In this document: positions 9,788 to 18,155 of the stretch, one piece after another
How the letters are laid out: every line of letters starts with the position of its first letter
Numbering within the stretch: position 1 is the stretch's first letter
From: Devosia equisanguinis
GTDB lineage: Bacteria; Pseudomonadota; Alphaproteobacteria; Rhizobiales; Devosiaceae
Length of the DNA: 64,000 nt
Direction of reading: 5' to 3'
NCBI RefSeq assembly: GCF_900631955.1
Contig: NZ_UZWD01000023.1
Coordinates: 124,001-188,000, forward strand
Position numbers and translations under genes: made by a program
The notes under the pieces: generated by a model
What the model saw: only the letters and a program-made list of their open reading frames with translations
Databases searched by the model: none
Told to the model about the DNA's origin: nothing

Positions 9788-9824
9788 GTCCGACGCATGT
9801 TCGGCTTGTGTTCGGCGCATGTTC
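9788..9824. promoter_or_regulatory. LexA-type (SOS) half-site array GTTC-N7-GTTC
   Basis: GTTC occurs at 9799, 9810 and 9821, each separated by exactly seven bases. A near match, GTCC, lies at 9788 in the same phase. GTTC-N7-GTTC is the direct-repeat LexA box of alphaproteobacteria, so this contains two overlapping perfect boxes and a possible third. It lies about 190 bp upstream of the Rha gene start, which it may control. The target transcript is not certain. Confidence 0.6.
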
Positions 9825-9968
9825 TCGCTCGGACTGCCCTATACAGATGTCCTGGAAGACAAGTGACGCAGCCTCCACGCGATACGTTTTTGGTGGGGCA
9901 TGGTGCGCACTCTCGTTCGCATACATGCATATTTGAATATCGCTTTGATGTAGTATCAAGCGCTAGTG

Positions 9969-10074
9969 GAAGTAGTCTCACCTTCCGGTGGTGCTGGAGC
10001 AGCAACCACAGGGTGGCGCAGCCGGTTAAGAATCCCGAGATGGCGGCTAGTTGCGAGAAGGTTTCGAGTGTCAT
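9969..10074 (-). CDS. possible small membrane protein or gene fragment
   Basis: From the ATG at 10074, with GGAG eleven bases upstream, the minus strand encodes MTLETFSQLAAISGF followed by a hydrophobic stretch to about residue 28. The frame stays open to 9763, but after about residue 33 the codons become rare types and the peptide turns cysteine-rich with no recognisable fold. Only the first part is marked here. It could be a truncated gene or chance; no stop lies at the left coordinate. Confidence 0.2.
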
Positions 10075-10149
10075 TGGTCGTCTCCAGAATGGCGATCGAC
10101 TACCTATTCAGCACACAAGGTTGATATCTCAAATCTACGAAACGCGAGT

Positions 10150-10168
10150 CGGTACGCTGGCTGTACCG
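10150..10168. repeat. inverted repeat CGGTAC-N7-GTACCG
   Basis: A perfect six-base inverted repeat with a seven-base centre, 38 bp before a second one (CCGATAA-TGCCGT-TTATCGG, 10206-10225). Both lie in the gene-poor stretch upstream of position 10312. They could be protein-binding sites or hairpins. No function can be assigned. Confidence 0.35.
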
Positions 10169-10205
10169 GCGCAATTAGTTACAGCCTTAGGAGCCGGCGG
10201 CTCTC

Positions 10206-10225
10206 CCGATAATGCCGTTTATCGG
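10206..10225. repeat. inverted repeat CCGATAA-N6-TTATCGG
   Basis: A perfect seven-base inverted repeat with a six-base loop, about 90 bp beyond the 3' end of the Rrf2 gene. It could act as a weak terminator for that gene but has no T-tract on the minus strand. Confidence 0.35.
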
Positions 10226-10312
10226 AACTGGCTGGTCACGGCCGGGAACAGAGGTCCGGTTTTGATGCCCGCCGCTGCCAGCCCGCCTTCAGGGCCTTTC
10301 GCCAAGCGCGCT

Positions 10313-10759
10313 TCAGGCGGTTGTGGCGGCGTCGAGGGCGAGGACGCCGGCGGCGGATTGCATGGCGCTGAGGCTGGTATTGTCGAGCACTTCGGCAATG
10401 GCATTGCGCACATCCAGCATCAGGTGGCGCACCCGGCAGGTTTCGATGTCGCAATCATCGCAGGGCTGATAGCGGGTCTTGCTGGCGCACTGGATCGGAG
10501 CCAGCGGCCCATCGAGCACCCGCACCACATGGCCGATCATGATCTCGTGCGGCGGCCGGGCCAGATAATAGCCGCCATACTTGCCCTTGCGCGAATAGAC
10601 GAAGCCGGCATTGCGCAGCTCGGCAAGGATGGCGTCGAGAAACTTCTTGGGGATGTTGTTGGTGGTGGCGATATCGCCAACCATGGCGAGCTCGCCCGGC
10701 TGCAGGGACGACAGATGCCCCAGCGCCTTCAGGCCATATTTCCCCTTGTTCGTCAGCAT
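10313..10759 (-). CDS. Rrf2 family transcriptional regulator (cysteine-rich, possibly Fe-S)
   Basis: A 148-residue regulator from the ATG at 10759; the frame is open to 10828, but MLTNKGKYGLKAL is the standard Rrf2 start. The winged helix-turn-helix covers about residues 1-75, with the family motif SRKGKYGGYYLARPP at 56-70. Cysteines at 91, 100, 103 and 108 occupy the region where IscR, NsrR and RirA bind an Fe-S cluster, although the spacing differs. It stands next to the organosulfur locus. CymR, the Bacillus master regulator of cysteine and S-alkylcysteine genes, is also an Rrf2 protein, so this is the best candidate to bind the three shared operators; that is inference. Confidence 0.85.
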   Translation of the reverse strand: MLTNKGKYGLKALGHLSSLQPGELAMVGDIATTNNIPKKFLDAILAELRNAGFVYSRKGKYGGYYLARPPHEIMIGHVVRVLDGPLAPIQCASKTRYQPCDDCDIETCRVRHLMLDVRNAIAEVLDNTSLSAMQSAAGVLALDAATTA

Positions 10760-11122
10760 CGGCAGTAACCCCGTGGGCGCGGCAATGATGCCGAGCGCGT
10801 ACATAATGTCCATGAAATCGCTTAACAAGAGACTGTTTTGCTCCCCTGGCCGGCTTGGCCGTGCGGGTTTTTCGCGTGAACGGGTTGTCGGAGAATAAGC
10901 GCAACAGCGCAGTGGCGTCAGAACGACCGTCGGGGGCGATGCTCATTAACGGCGCGGCAGAGGCACAATCTTTCCCCGGTCCGGCGCGCGACAAAATCCG
11001 ACCAATGCTCGCTGGCAGCGATGAGAAAAAGCCTTGCCAATTGCAGGGCAGACTAGCCCAGGCCCATTTATCTATAAAAATAGTAGACTTAATGTGAGGC
11101 CCTGTTTTGACGGGAGCTTTCC
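10760..11122. promoter_or_regulatory. divergent promoter region of Rrf2 gene and monooxygenase operon
   Basis: A 363-bp spacer with no coding potential that I can support. Its right end carries the operator at 11071-11087, with TATAAA inside it as a possible -10. The remainder is high-GC sequence with no further copy of the operator and no clear hairpin. Confidence 0.5.
11071..11087. promoter_or_regulatory. operator copy 1 (TCTAY-N7-RTAGA palindrome)
   Basis: TCTAT-AAAAATA-GTAGA, with one mismatch between arms. It starts 52 bp before the start codon of the first monooxygenase gene and overlaps a TATAAA that could be the -10. The flanks TTA and CTTA are shared with copies at 14165 and 20133. 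The position suggests repression. Confidence 0.7.
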
Positions 11123-12133
11123 ATGCCGTTCGACCTCAGCCTGCTCGACAAGAGCCCCATCGCCAAGGGCGAAACCGCCAGCGTCGCGCTGCGCCGCACC
11201 ATTGCCTATGCACAGCGCGCCGAAGCGCTTGGCTACAAGCGGTTCTGGGTCGCCGAGCACCACAATACCCACGAGCTGGCCAGCGCGTCCCCGGAGATTC
11301 TCATCGCCAGCCTGGCGGCATCGACGCGGTCCATTCGGGTGGGTTCCGGCGGGGTGATGCTGCAACATTACAGCCCCTACAAGGTGGCCGAAAACTTCAA
11401 CCTGCTCGAAAGCCTGGCGCCCGGACGGATCGATATCGGCATCGGCAAGGCGCCCGGCGGCCTGCCGCTCTCCACCCGCGCCTTGCAGTCCGGTTATGAC
11501 CAGGCCAGGCGTGGCGATTTCGCCAGCCAATTGCGTGAATTCGATGCCTATCTCGGCGCCGGCAACGACCAGCGCCAGGAGGGGCTGGCGGCAACGCCGA
11601 CACCGACGACATCGAGCGAGAAATTCCTGCTGGGGGCCAGTGTCGAAAGCGCGGCGCTGGCGGCAGAGCTCGGTTGGCAGTTCGTTTTCGCCCGCCACCT
11701 CAATGGCGACGATGTCGCCCTGGCTTCGGCGGTGTCCACCTATCGCGATCTTGCACAGAAGACGCCCATCGTGGCCCTCGCCGTCATCGCGGACCGCGAC
11801 GGTAACAAGGCGCGGGAAACCGCTGCCGGCTTTACCCCGATCCGCGTCACCATCGCCAATGGCCAGAGCGTGACGGTCGGCAGCGAGGAACAGGCGGCCG
11901 AGTTTGCCCGCCAGGCCGGCGTCACCGACTACACCACCGAAAAACGCCAGGCCAATGTGCTGGCCGGCAATGGCGGCGACATCGTCGCCGAGATCGAGGT
12001 GCTGGCCGATCGCTTCGGCATCGACGAGTTCATTCTCGATCTCTTCAACCAGGGCGACAGCCGCCTCGACGCCATCGCGCTGATCGCCGATGCCCGCGAC
12101 GCCGCCCACACCCCGCGTGCCCTTTCAGCCTGA
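11123..12133 (+). CDS. LLM class flavin-dependent oxidoreductase (MsnO8/CmoO-like)
   Basis: A 336-residue bacterial luciferase-like monooxygenase, which would use reduced FMN and oxygen. Typical blocks are RFWVAEHHN near residue 40, SGGVMLQHYSPYKVAE near 75-90 and the LAPGRIDIGIGKAPGG loop at about 97-112. The start follows GGGAG with eight bases between. First gene of a transcription unit headed by operator copy 1; the second monooxygenase follows after 17 bp. In the Bacillus ytm operon the equivalent gene is ytmO (cmoO), acting on S-alkyl-N-acetylcysteine. Substrate here is inferred from context only. Confidence 0.85.
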   Translation: MPFDLSLLDKSPIAKGETASVALRRTIAYAQRAEALGYKRFWVAEHHNTHELASASPEILIASLAASTRSIRVGSGGVMLQHYSPYKVAENFNLLESLAPGRIDIGIGKAPGGLPLSTRALQSGYDQARRGDFASQLREFDAYLGAGNDQRQEGLAATPTPTTSSEKFLLGASVESAALAAELGWQFVFARHLNGDDVALASAVSTYRDLAQKTPIVALAVIADRDGNKARETAAGFTPIRVTIANGQSVTVGSEEQAAEFARQAGVTDYTTEKRQANVLAGNGGDIVAEIEVLADRFGIDEFILDLFNQGDSRLDAIALIADARDAAHTPRALSA

Positions 12134-12150
12134 TTTTCCGGAGACCCCAG

Positions 12151-13485
12151 ATGAGCAAGAACCGCATTCCCTTCGGCCTGATGCTGCATGGTCCGGGCGG
12201 CCATATGAACGCCTGGAAGCATCCCGCCGGCCCCGCAGATGCATCAGTCAATTTCCAGTTCCTGCTGGAGCAGACCCTGAAAGCGGAGGCCGCCGGCATC
12301 GCCTTCGCCTTCGTGGCCGACGGGCTCTATATCAACGAGCAGTCCATTCCCCATTTCCTCAACCGCTTCGAGCCGATTGCCCTGCTGTCGGCGCTGGCGG
12401 CGACGACGAGCACAATTGGTCTCGTTGGCACGCTTTCGACCTCCTATAGCGACCCCTTCACCGTCGCGCGCCAGTTCGGCTCCATCGACCTGATCAGCAA
12501 TGGCCGTGCCGGCTGGAATGCTGTGACCTCGCCCCTCGAAGGCTCGGCCCGCAACCATGGCCGGGTGCAGCATCCCGATCACGCCCTGCGCTACGAGATC
12601 GCCGGCGAGCATATCGAGATCGTCAAGGGCCTCTGGGACAGCTGGGACGACGATGCCTTCCCGCGCGACCGCAATACCGGGCGCTTCGCCGACTTCGCCA
12701 AGCTGCATCGCCTCAATTTCAAGGGCAAGTTCCACTCGGCTGAAGGGCCGCTCAACATCCAGCGCTCGCCACAGGGGCAGACCGTGCTGTTCCAGGCTGG
12801 TGGCTCGGTGGCAGGCATTGATCTGGCGGGCCTGCACGCCGACGCCGTGTTTGCCGCCTCCGGCTCCATCGAGGAAAACCGGGTGCTGACGCAAAAGCTC
12901 AAGCAGAGCGCGGTGGCCCATGGTCGTGGTGCCGATGCGCTCAAGGTCTTCCCGGGTATCGGCGTTATCGTGGGCTCGACCGAGGAAGAGGCGGAGCGAA
13001 AGTATCAGGAGATCGCCGGCCTCGTGAATATCAACGAGGCGCTGGCCTATCTCGGGCGCTATTTCGACCACCACGATTTCAGCCAGTATGAGCTGGACGC
13101 CCCCTTCCCCGAACTCGGCGATATCGGCCGCGAGAATTTCCAGTCCGGCACCGACAAGATCAAGGCGCGGGCCAAGGAGCTGGGCCAGAGCCTGCGCGAC
13201 GTTGCGCTGGAACAGACCACGCCGCGCAGCGAGTTCCACGGCACACCCCAACATATCGCCGACCGGATCGAGGCCTGGGTGGATAGCGGCGCGGCCGATG
13301 GCTTCGTGCTGGGCTTCCCGGTCTCGGCGGCGGGCTGGGCGGATTTCGAGGAGCACGTCCTGCCGGTCCTCGAACAGCGCGGTCGTCATGTCCGCGAACA
13401 GGTCGGCACCACGCTGCGCGACCATCTCGGCCTGCCCTTCCGCGAAAGCCGCTACGCCCTGCCTGCCGAAAAGGCGGCGGGCTGA
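12151..13485 (+). CDS. NtaA/SnaA/DszA family FMN-dependent monooxygenase
   Basis: A 444-residue enzyme of the other luciferase-like branch, the large subunit type of two-component monooxygenases. Diagnostic blocks are GLMLHGPGGHMNAWKHP at the N-terminus, STSYSDPFTVARQFGSID near 95-112, SNGRAGWNAVTSP near 115-127, and FQAGGS and SGSIEENR in the second half. It needs FMNH2 from a separate reductase; one is encoded at 19459. The Bacillus counterparts are YxeK (2-succinocysteine) and YtnJ/CmoJ (S-alkylcysteine). Related enzymes also attack sulfones, nitrilotriacetate and dibenzothiophene sulfone, so the substrate is not fixed. Confidence 0.88.
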   Translation: MSKNRIPFGLMLHGPGGHMNAWKHPAGPADASVNFQFLLEQTLKAEAAGIAFAFVADGLYINEQSIPHFLNRFEPIALLSALAATTSTIGLVGTLSTSYSDPFTVARQFGSIDLISNGRAGWNAVTSPLEGSARNHGRVQHPDHALRYEIAGEHIEIVKGLWDSWDDDAFPRDRNTGRFADFAKLHRLNFKGKFHSAEGPLNIQRSPQGQTVLFQAGGSVAGIDLAGLHADAVFAASGSIEENRVLTQKLKQSAVAHGRGADALKVFPGIGVIVGSTEEEAERKYQEIAGLVNINEALAYLGRYFDHHDFSQYELDAPFPELGDIGRENFQSGTDKIKARAKELGQSLRDVALEQTTPRSEFHGTPQHIADRIEAWVDSGAADGFVLGFPVSAAGWADFEEHVLPVLEQRGRHVREQVGTTLRDHLGLPFRESRYALPAEKAAG

Positions 13486-13552
13486 CCACCGCAGCGGCGG
13501 CGGGCCGAGGGTCTGCCGCCGCGTCTCCCTGACCCGATGCCGAGGCTCCGCC

Positions 13553-14101
13553 ATGACCGAGCGCTTTATCCATACCAGTGCCGACGACCCCATCGCCCTG
13601 CCCCTCGTCGAGCAGCTCACCTACGAATATCAGAGCCGCTATGGCGATTATTTCGAGGAAGGCGGGGCGGCGGTGGAGATGAACCGCTATCCGCCCGAGC
13701 GCTTCGGCGCGCCTGACGGGGCTTTCGTGCTGTTGCTGCGCAACGACACCCCGATCGCCGGCGGGGCGTTCATGCGCTATGACGACACCACCGCCGAGCT
13801 CAAGCGCGTCTGGACCGATCGCGACCATCGCCGCCAGGGCCTGGCGCGAAAAGTGCTGGTGGAGCTCGAAGAACAGGCGATCCGGCTCGGCTATACCCGC
13901 CTTTATCTCACCACCGGCTTCCGCCAGCCCGAAGCCCGCGCCCTCTATCTGCGCAGCGGTTACCGGGCGCTGTTCGATCTCGAGGCCGAGCCGGAAACCA
14001 TCCAGATCCTGGCATTTGAAAAGCAGCTGCTGCCCGTGACGGCCGGGCTTCTTCCCGGTGGAAATGGCAATGCGCTTCAGCCTCTTGCGGCGGGCAATTA
14101 G
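13553..14101 (+). CDS. GNAT family N-acetyltransferase (SnaB/YxeL-like by context)
   Basis: A 182-residue acetyl-CoA-dependent acetyltransferase. The acetyl-CoA loop is RRQGLARKVL, preceded by AELKRVWTDRDH and followed by the GFRQPEARALYLRSGY helix of the fold. The start is the ATG at 13553; the frame is open much earlier, but that part overlaps the monooxygenase gene. It is 67 bp after that gene. In the Bacillus pathways a GNAT acetylates the amino group of S-substituted cysteine before oxygenation, which fits this position. A role in detoxification cannot be excluded. Confidence 0.8.
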   Translation: MTERFIHTSADDPIALPLVEQLTYEYQSRYGDYFEEGGAAVEMNRYPPERFGAPDGAFVLLLRNDTPIAGGAFMRYDDTTAELKRVWTDRDHRRQGLARKVLVELEEQAIRLGYTRLYLTTGFRQPEARALYLRSGYRALFDLEAEPETIQILAFEKQLLPVTAGLLPGGNGNALQPLAAGN

Positions 14102-14164
14102 TTTCCGCCAACCCTAAAACTCAGAATGGCGTCACTTCCCGACGGCGTCGGTGACGACATAATA

Positions 14165-14181
14165 TCTACTAAATCTGTAGA
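14165..14181. promoter_or_regulatory. operator copy 2 (TCTAC-N7-GTAGA palindrome)
   Basis: A perfect inverted repeat TCTAC-TAAATCT-GTAGA ending 15 bp before the ATG of the transporter gene, so it would also block initiation. With flanks it matches the copy at 20133 at 22 of 24 positions by my count. Confidence 0.75.
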
Positions 14182-14196
14182 CTAAAGGTGCAAATC

Positions 14197-15969
14197 ATGG
14201 CCTCCATCACCGACACTGGCATTGAAGCGCATGAGCGGTCGGCGCCGCGCGACCTGCAAAGGCTCAAGATCGTGCCCGCCCGTCATCCCTGGCGCGTCGC
14301 CGGCACGATCTTTGCGGCTGTGGTCATCGCCATAACGCTGCATTCCATCTTCACCAATGAGCGCTGGGGCTGGGCGGTGTTCGCCCAGTATTTCTTCTCC
14401 GAACCGGTGCTCGCTGGGCTCGGCCGCACACTGCTGCTCACCGGCATCTCGGCAGTGATCGGCTTCCTGCTCGGTGGCTTGCTGGCCTTCGCGCGGGTAT
14501 CGAAATCGCCGCTGCTGTCCGGCCTGTCATGGGGCTATATCTGGCTGCTGCGTTCGGTGCCGCTGATCGTGCTGCTGCTGGTGCTCAACAATCTGGGCTA
14601 CCTCTATGCCAGCATCAATATCGGCGTGCCGTTTACCGATATTCTCTGGGCGCAGTTCGACACGGTGCAGACCCTGAGCCCGTTCTGGGTCGCCATTATC
14701 GGCCTCAGCCTCAACCAGGCGGCGTTTTCGTCGGAGATCATCCGCGGCGGCATTCTCTCGGTCGACCAGGGCCAGCATGAGGCGGCTGCAGCTCTGGGAC
14801 TCAGCCGCTGGCGCCAGGCGAGCCACATCGTGCTGCCCCAGGCCATGCGCGCCATCCTGCCCTCGGGTTTCAACGAAATCATCGGCCTGGCCAAGGCCAC
14901 CTCCATTGTCTACGTCCTGGCCCTGCCCGAACTGTTCTACACCGTGCAGGTGATCTACCGGCGCAATCTCGAAGTCATCCCGCTGCTAATGGTCGCCACT
15001 GTCTGGTATCTGGTCATCATGGTGGTGCTGTCGGGCTTCCAGTATCTGATCGAGCAGTATTATTCGCGCGGCGCCAATCGCGAGTCCCTGCCGCCGCTGG
15101 TGGACCGACTGTTCCGCGCCATTGCCCGCAGAGATCGAGACGTCGCGCCCGTCGCCGCCCCCCTCTCCGCCAATGCACAGCGCCAGTCCGGCTTTGCCAC
15201 CGATCGGGTCGGCGGCGAGATTGCCATCCACGCAGTCAACAAGTTCTTCGGCACCAATAAGGTGCTGGACGGCGTCGATCTCACGGTTGGCTCGGGTGAA
15301 GTGGTCGCCATTATCGGCCCCTCCGGCGCCGGCAAATCGACGCTGTTGCGCACGATCAATCACCTGGAGCGCGTCGATACCGGTATCGTCGCCATCGACG
15401 GGGAACTGATCGGTTACGAGCGCCGCGGCGACGCGCTGCACGAACTCAAGGAGCCGGCGATCCGCCGCCGCCGCGCCGGTGTCGGCATGGTGTTCCAGAA
15501 TTTCAATCTCTTCCCGCATCTGACCGCCCTTGAAAACGTCATCGAAGCGCCGGTTTCGGTGGCAGGCGTGCCGCGCGACGAGGCGATTGCCCAGGCGCGC
15601 GACCTGCTGGCCCGCGTCGGCCTGGCCGACAAGGCAGATGCCTATCCGCGCCATCTCTCGGGTGGCCAGCAACAGCGTGTCGCCATCGCCCGGGCGCTGG
15701 CCCTCCGCCCCAAGGTGCTGCTGTTCGATGAGCCGACCTCCGCGCTCGATCCCGAACTGGTGGGCGAAGTACTCGACGTGATCAAGGAACTGGCCAAGTC
15801 CGGCACCACCCTTGTAATCGTCACCCACGAAATCGGCTTTGCCCGCGAAGTCGCCGACCGCATCGTCTTCATGGAAGGCGGGCGGGTGATCGAAATCGCG
15901 CCACCCGAACGGCTGTTCAGCGCGCCGACCCAGACGCGGACGCGCGAGTTCCTGGCCAAGGTCCTCTAG
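14197..15969 (+). CDS. amino-acid-type ABC transporter, fused permease and ATP-binding protein
   Basis: A 590-residue fusion. Residues 1 to about 310 form a HisM-type permease with several membrane segments and the EAAAALGLSRWRQASHIVLP loop. Residues from about 345 form the ATPase: Walker A GPSGAGKST, signature LSGGQQQR and Walker B VLLFDEPTSALDP. The ATG at 14197 with AAAGGTG upstream is preferred to the in-frame GTG at 14188. The family imports polar amino acids and cystine-like compounds. It heads the second unit of the locus and is followed by two binding-protein genes. The Bacillus systems encode permease and ATPase separately. Confidence 0.9.
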   Translation: MASITDTGIEAHERSAPRDLQRLKIVPARHPWRVAGTIFAAVVIAITLHSIFTNERWGWAVFAQYFFSEPVLAGLGRTLLLTGISAVIGFLLGGLLAFARVSKSPLLSGLSWGYIWLLRSVPLIVLLLVLNNLGYLYASINIGVPFTDILWAQFDTVQTLSPFWVAIIGLSLNQAAFSSEIIRGGILSVDQGQHEAAAALGLSRWRQASHIVLPQAMRAILPSGFNEIIGLAKATSIVYVLALPELFYTVQVIYRRNLEVIPLLMVATVWYLVIMVVLSGFQYLIEQYYSRGANRESLPPLVDRLFRAIARRDRDVAPVAAPLSANAQRQSGFATDRVGGEIAIHAVNKFFGTNKVLDGVDLTVGSGEVVAIIGPSGAGKSTLLRTINHLERVDTGIVAIDGELIGYERRGDALHELKEPAIRRRRAGVGMVFQNFNLFPHLTALENVIEAPVSVAGVPRDEAIAQARDLLARVGLADKADAYPRHLSGGQQQRVAIARALALRPKVLLFDEPTSALDPELVGEVLDVIKELAKSGTTLVIVTHEIGFAREVADRIVFMEGGRVIEIAPPERLFSAPTQTRTREFLAKVL

Positions 15970-16058
15970 CAAAACCGCAATCCCCGCCATCCCCAACCTT
16001 AATGCCGGTGAGCGGCAGGATGGCGCACGTCCCCAAAACCCCATCAAAGGTATAGAAA

Positions 16059-16991
16059 ATGCTTCCCAGACGATCCTTCCTTGCGCTCGCCAGCGCCGCC
16101 CTGTTGCTCACCGCCGCCCCTGTCGCGGTCTTCGCCCAGGCCTTCGACCTCAGCCCGGATCCTGCCAACCGGCTGCATGCCGAAAAGGTCGATGCGATCG
16201 CCGCACAGCTGCCGGCGGATTTCAAATATGCCAAGGACGGCGTGCTCAGCATCGCCATCGCCGCCGGTGCGCCGCCGATCTCCACCTATGCCACCGATGG
16301 CGCCACCGTAGTCGGCTTCGACCCGGATCTGGGCCGGCTGGTGGGCGAAGTTTTGGGCCTGCCGGTCGAAATCGTACCGATTGCCTGGATCGACTGGCCG
16401 CTGGGCCTCACCGCCGGCAAATATGACGCCGTCATTTCCAATGTCGGGGTGACCGAGGAGCGCAAGGAGAAGTACGACTTCTCCAGCTATCGCAAGGGCG
16501 TACACGGCTTCTACGTCAAGGCCGACAGCCCCATCACCGCTATTGCCGAGCCCAAGGACATTGCCGGGCTGCGCGTGATTACTGCCTCTGGCACCAACCA
16601 GGAGCGCATCACGCTCGAATGGGATCGGCTGAACCGGGAAGCCGGCCTGGCCCCCGTGGAAATCCAGTACTACGACGATGACGCCGCCGCCTCGCTGGCT
16701 ATCGCGTCGGGGCGCGCCGATGTCGAGCTCAACCCCAACGCGCCACAAGCCTACAAGGCCGCGATTACCGGTGAGACCAAACTGGTCGGCACCATCAGCT
16801 CCGGCTGGCCCAACCCGGCCGAGGTCGGCGTCACCACACGCAAGGATAGCGGGCTGGCTGAGCCGGTAACGGCCGCCATCAACCATCTGATCGATACCGG
16901 CCTCTACGCCCAATTGCTGGAGCAGTGGAACCTCACGCCCGAAGGCGTCGAGCAGTCGCAGACCAATCCGCCGGGGCTGCCAAAGCCCTGA
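16059..16991 (+). CDS. amino-acid ABC transporter substrate-binding protein (family 3), copy A
   Basis: A 310-residue periplasmic binding protein with a twin-basic-led signal (MLPRRSFLALASAALLLTAA, cleavage near residue 26). SBP_bac_3 blocks are seen: GFDPDLGRLVGEVLGLP, WPLGLTAGKYDAVISN, TEERKEKYDFSSY and DIAGLRVITASGTNQE. It lies 89 bp after the fused transporter. Its C-terminal TNPPGLPKP is shared with copy B at 18156, and the two are roughly two-thirds identical by eye. The ligand is probably an S-substituted cysteine or its acetyl derivative; inferred from neighbours. Confidence 0.88.
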   Translation: MLPRRSFLALASAALLLTAAPVAVFAQAFDLSPDPANRLHAEKVDAIAAQLPADFKYAKDGVLSIAIAAGAPPISTYATDGATVVGFDPDLGRLVGEVLGLPVEIVPIAWIDWPLGLTAGKYDAVISNVGVTEERKEKYDFSSYRKGVHGFYVKADSPITAIAEPKDIAGLRVITASGTNQERITLEWDRLNREAGLAPVEIQYYDDDAAASLAIASGRADVELNPNAPQAYKAAITGETKLVGTISSGWPNPAEVGVTTRKDSGLAEPVTAAINHLIDTGLYAQLLEQWNLTPEGVEQSQTNPPGLPKP

Positions 16992-17060
16992 GCGCATGGC
17001 GCGGGCGGTTCTCTTCCCTGGCCGCTCGCGCCCCACTCCTTCCAGCATTGCGAGGAAAAA

Positions 17061-18091
17061 ATGACCCAGGAGATCACCAGGATCGGGTTTCTCACACCCG
17101 GCAATTTCGACAATGCCAACCCCTATCCCGGCATCGAAGGCACGCTGGAGCTGATTGGTTTCGGCGAGCGGCTGGGCTTTGACAGCGCCTGGGTGCGCCA
17201 GCGCCATCTCGAGCCCGGCATCGGCTCGGCCGCAGTATTTCTCGCCGCCGCCAGCCAGCGTACCAGCCGCATCGAACTGGGTTCAGCAGTGATCCAGATA
17301 GGCTATGAAAGTCCGTTCCGGCTGGCCGAAGACCTATCCATGGTCGATGTGCTGTCGCGCGGCCGGCTCAATGTCGGCCTTAGCGCCGGCGTGCCGCCGC
17401 ACAGCCAGCTCATCGGCCATCTCGTCCATGACGGCGACTGGACCCAGCACGATCTCAGTCACCAGCGCATCGCTCGTTTCCGCAACCATCTCGATGTCGC
17501 CTATCTCGGCGACGACGACATTTTCGTGCAGACGCCCTTCGGCCGCAGCGGCCGCGACTGCAGCCGCATGCTGCGGGGCTGGCGGATCGCCTCTGGTATG
17601 GCGCGGGCTCGCAGCTTTCGGCACGCTGGGCCGGCGAAAACGGCTTCAACCTGTTGACCGGAAACGTCATCTCGGGCGAAGGCACCGACGATTTTCATGC
17701 GGCCCAGATCAACCTCATCTCCACCTGGCGTGCGGCGCTTGGCGACAAGGCTGGGCGCGTGGCGCTGGGCCGGGTAATCGTCCCCACCGATTCAGCGCCC
17801 GCTTCCCGCATTGCGAAATACCAGGCCTATGCGACCGGCCGCCTCGAGCGGACGCTGAGGCCACAGGGCGAACGCCGAACGCTGTTCCCGCGCGATCTCG
17901 TCGGGCCGGCCGAACAGATCGTTGAATGGCTGCGCGATGACCCGGTCCTGCCGCTGGTGGACGAATTGCGGCTCGAGCTGCCGTATGAATTCGCGCTCTC
18001 GGAATATGAGCAGATCCTTACCGACACGATCACCCGCATTGCGCCTGCTCTCGGCTGGTCCGCGCAAGCGTCCGCCATCGCCGCCGAATAA
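17061..18091 (+). pseudogene. LLM class flavin-dependent oxidoreductase, disrupted by a frameshift
   Basis: The N-terminal part (17061 to about 17540) reads in one frame: TRIGFLTPGNFDNANPYPGI, then VRQRHLEPG and SRGRLNVGLSAGVPP. The C-terminal part, from about 17565 to 18091, reads in another: LADRLWYGAGSQLSARW, then GFNLLTGNVISGEG and PFE-type tail sequences. The change corresponds to loss of one base, or gain of two, around 17540-17570. A single corrected frame gives about 343 residues, the normal family length. It resembles CmoO-like enzymes, making it a second luciferase-like monooxygenase of the locus. It may be a true pseudogene or a sequence error in GC-rich DNA. Confidence 0.8.
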
Positions 18092-18155
18092 TTCCGGCCC
18101 GGTGCGGGCGCGGCACCGGGTTCGTTCCCTCCCTCACGCGCAAGGACATGACAGA

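Larger units (their letters stand above)
9610..10312. other. gene-poor 703-bp region with regulatory-looking structure
   Basis: No convincing gene is present. The plus-strand frame open from 9797 is mostly antisense-like and runs into the Rrf2 gene. A minus-strand frame from 10074 begins with a plausible membrane segment and GGAG, but its later codons are atypical. The stretch contains tandem hairpins ending in a T-rich tract (9683-9740), a period-11 array of GTTC half sites (9788-9824) and two perfect inverted repeats (10150-10168, 10206-10225). Confidence 0.5.

Noticed and set aside
9797-10768. Plus-strand open frame of 323 codons over the gene-poor stretch and the Rrf2 gene
   Set aside because: Its second half is the exact antisense of the Rrf2 gene, the composition is unnatural and no ribosome binding site precedes it.
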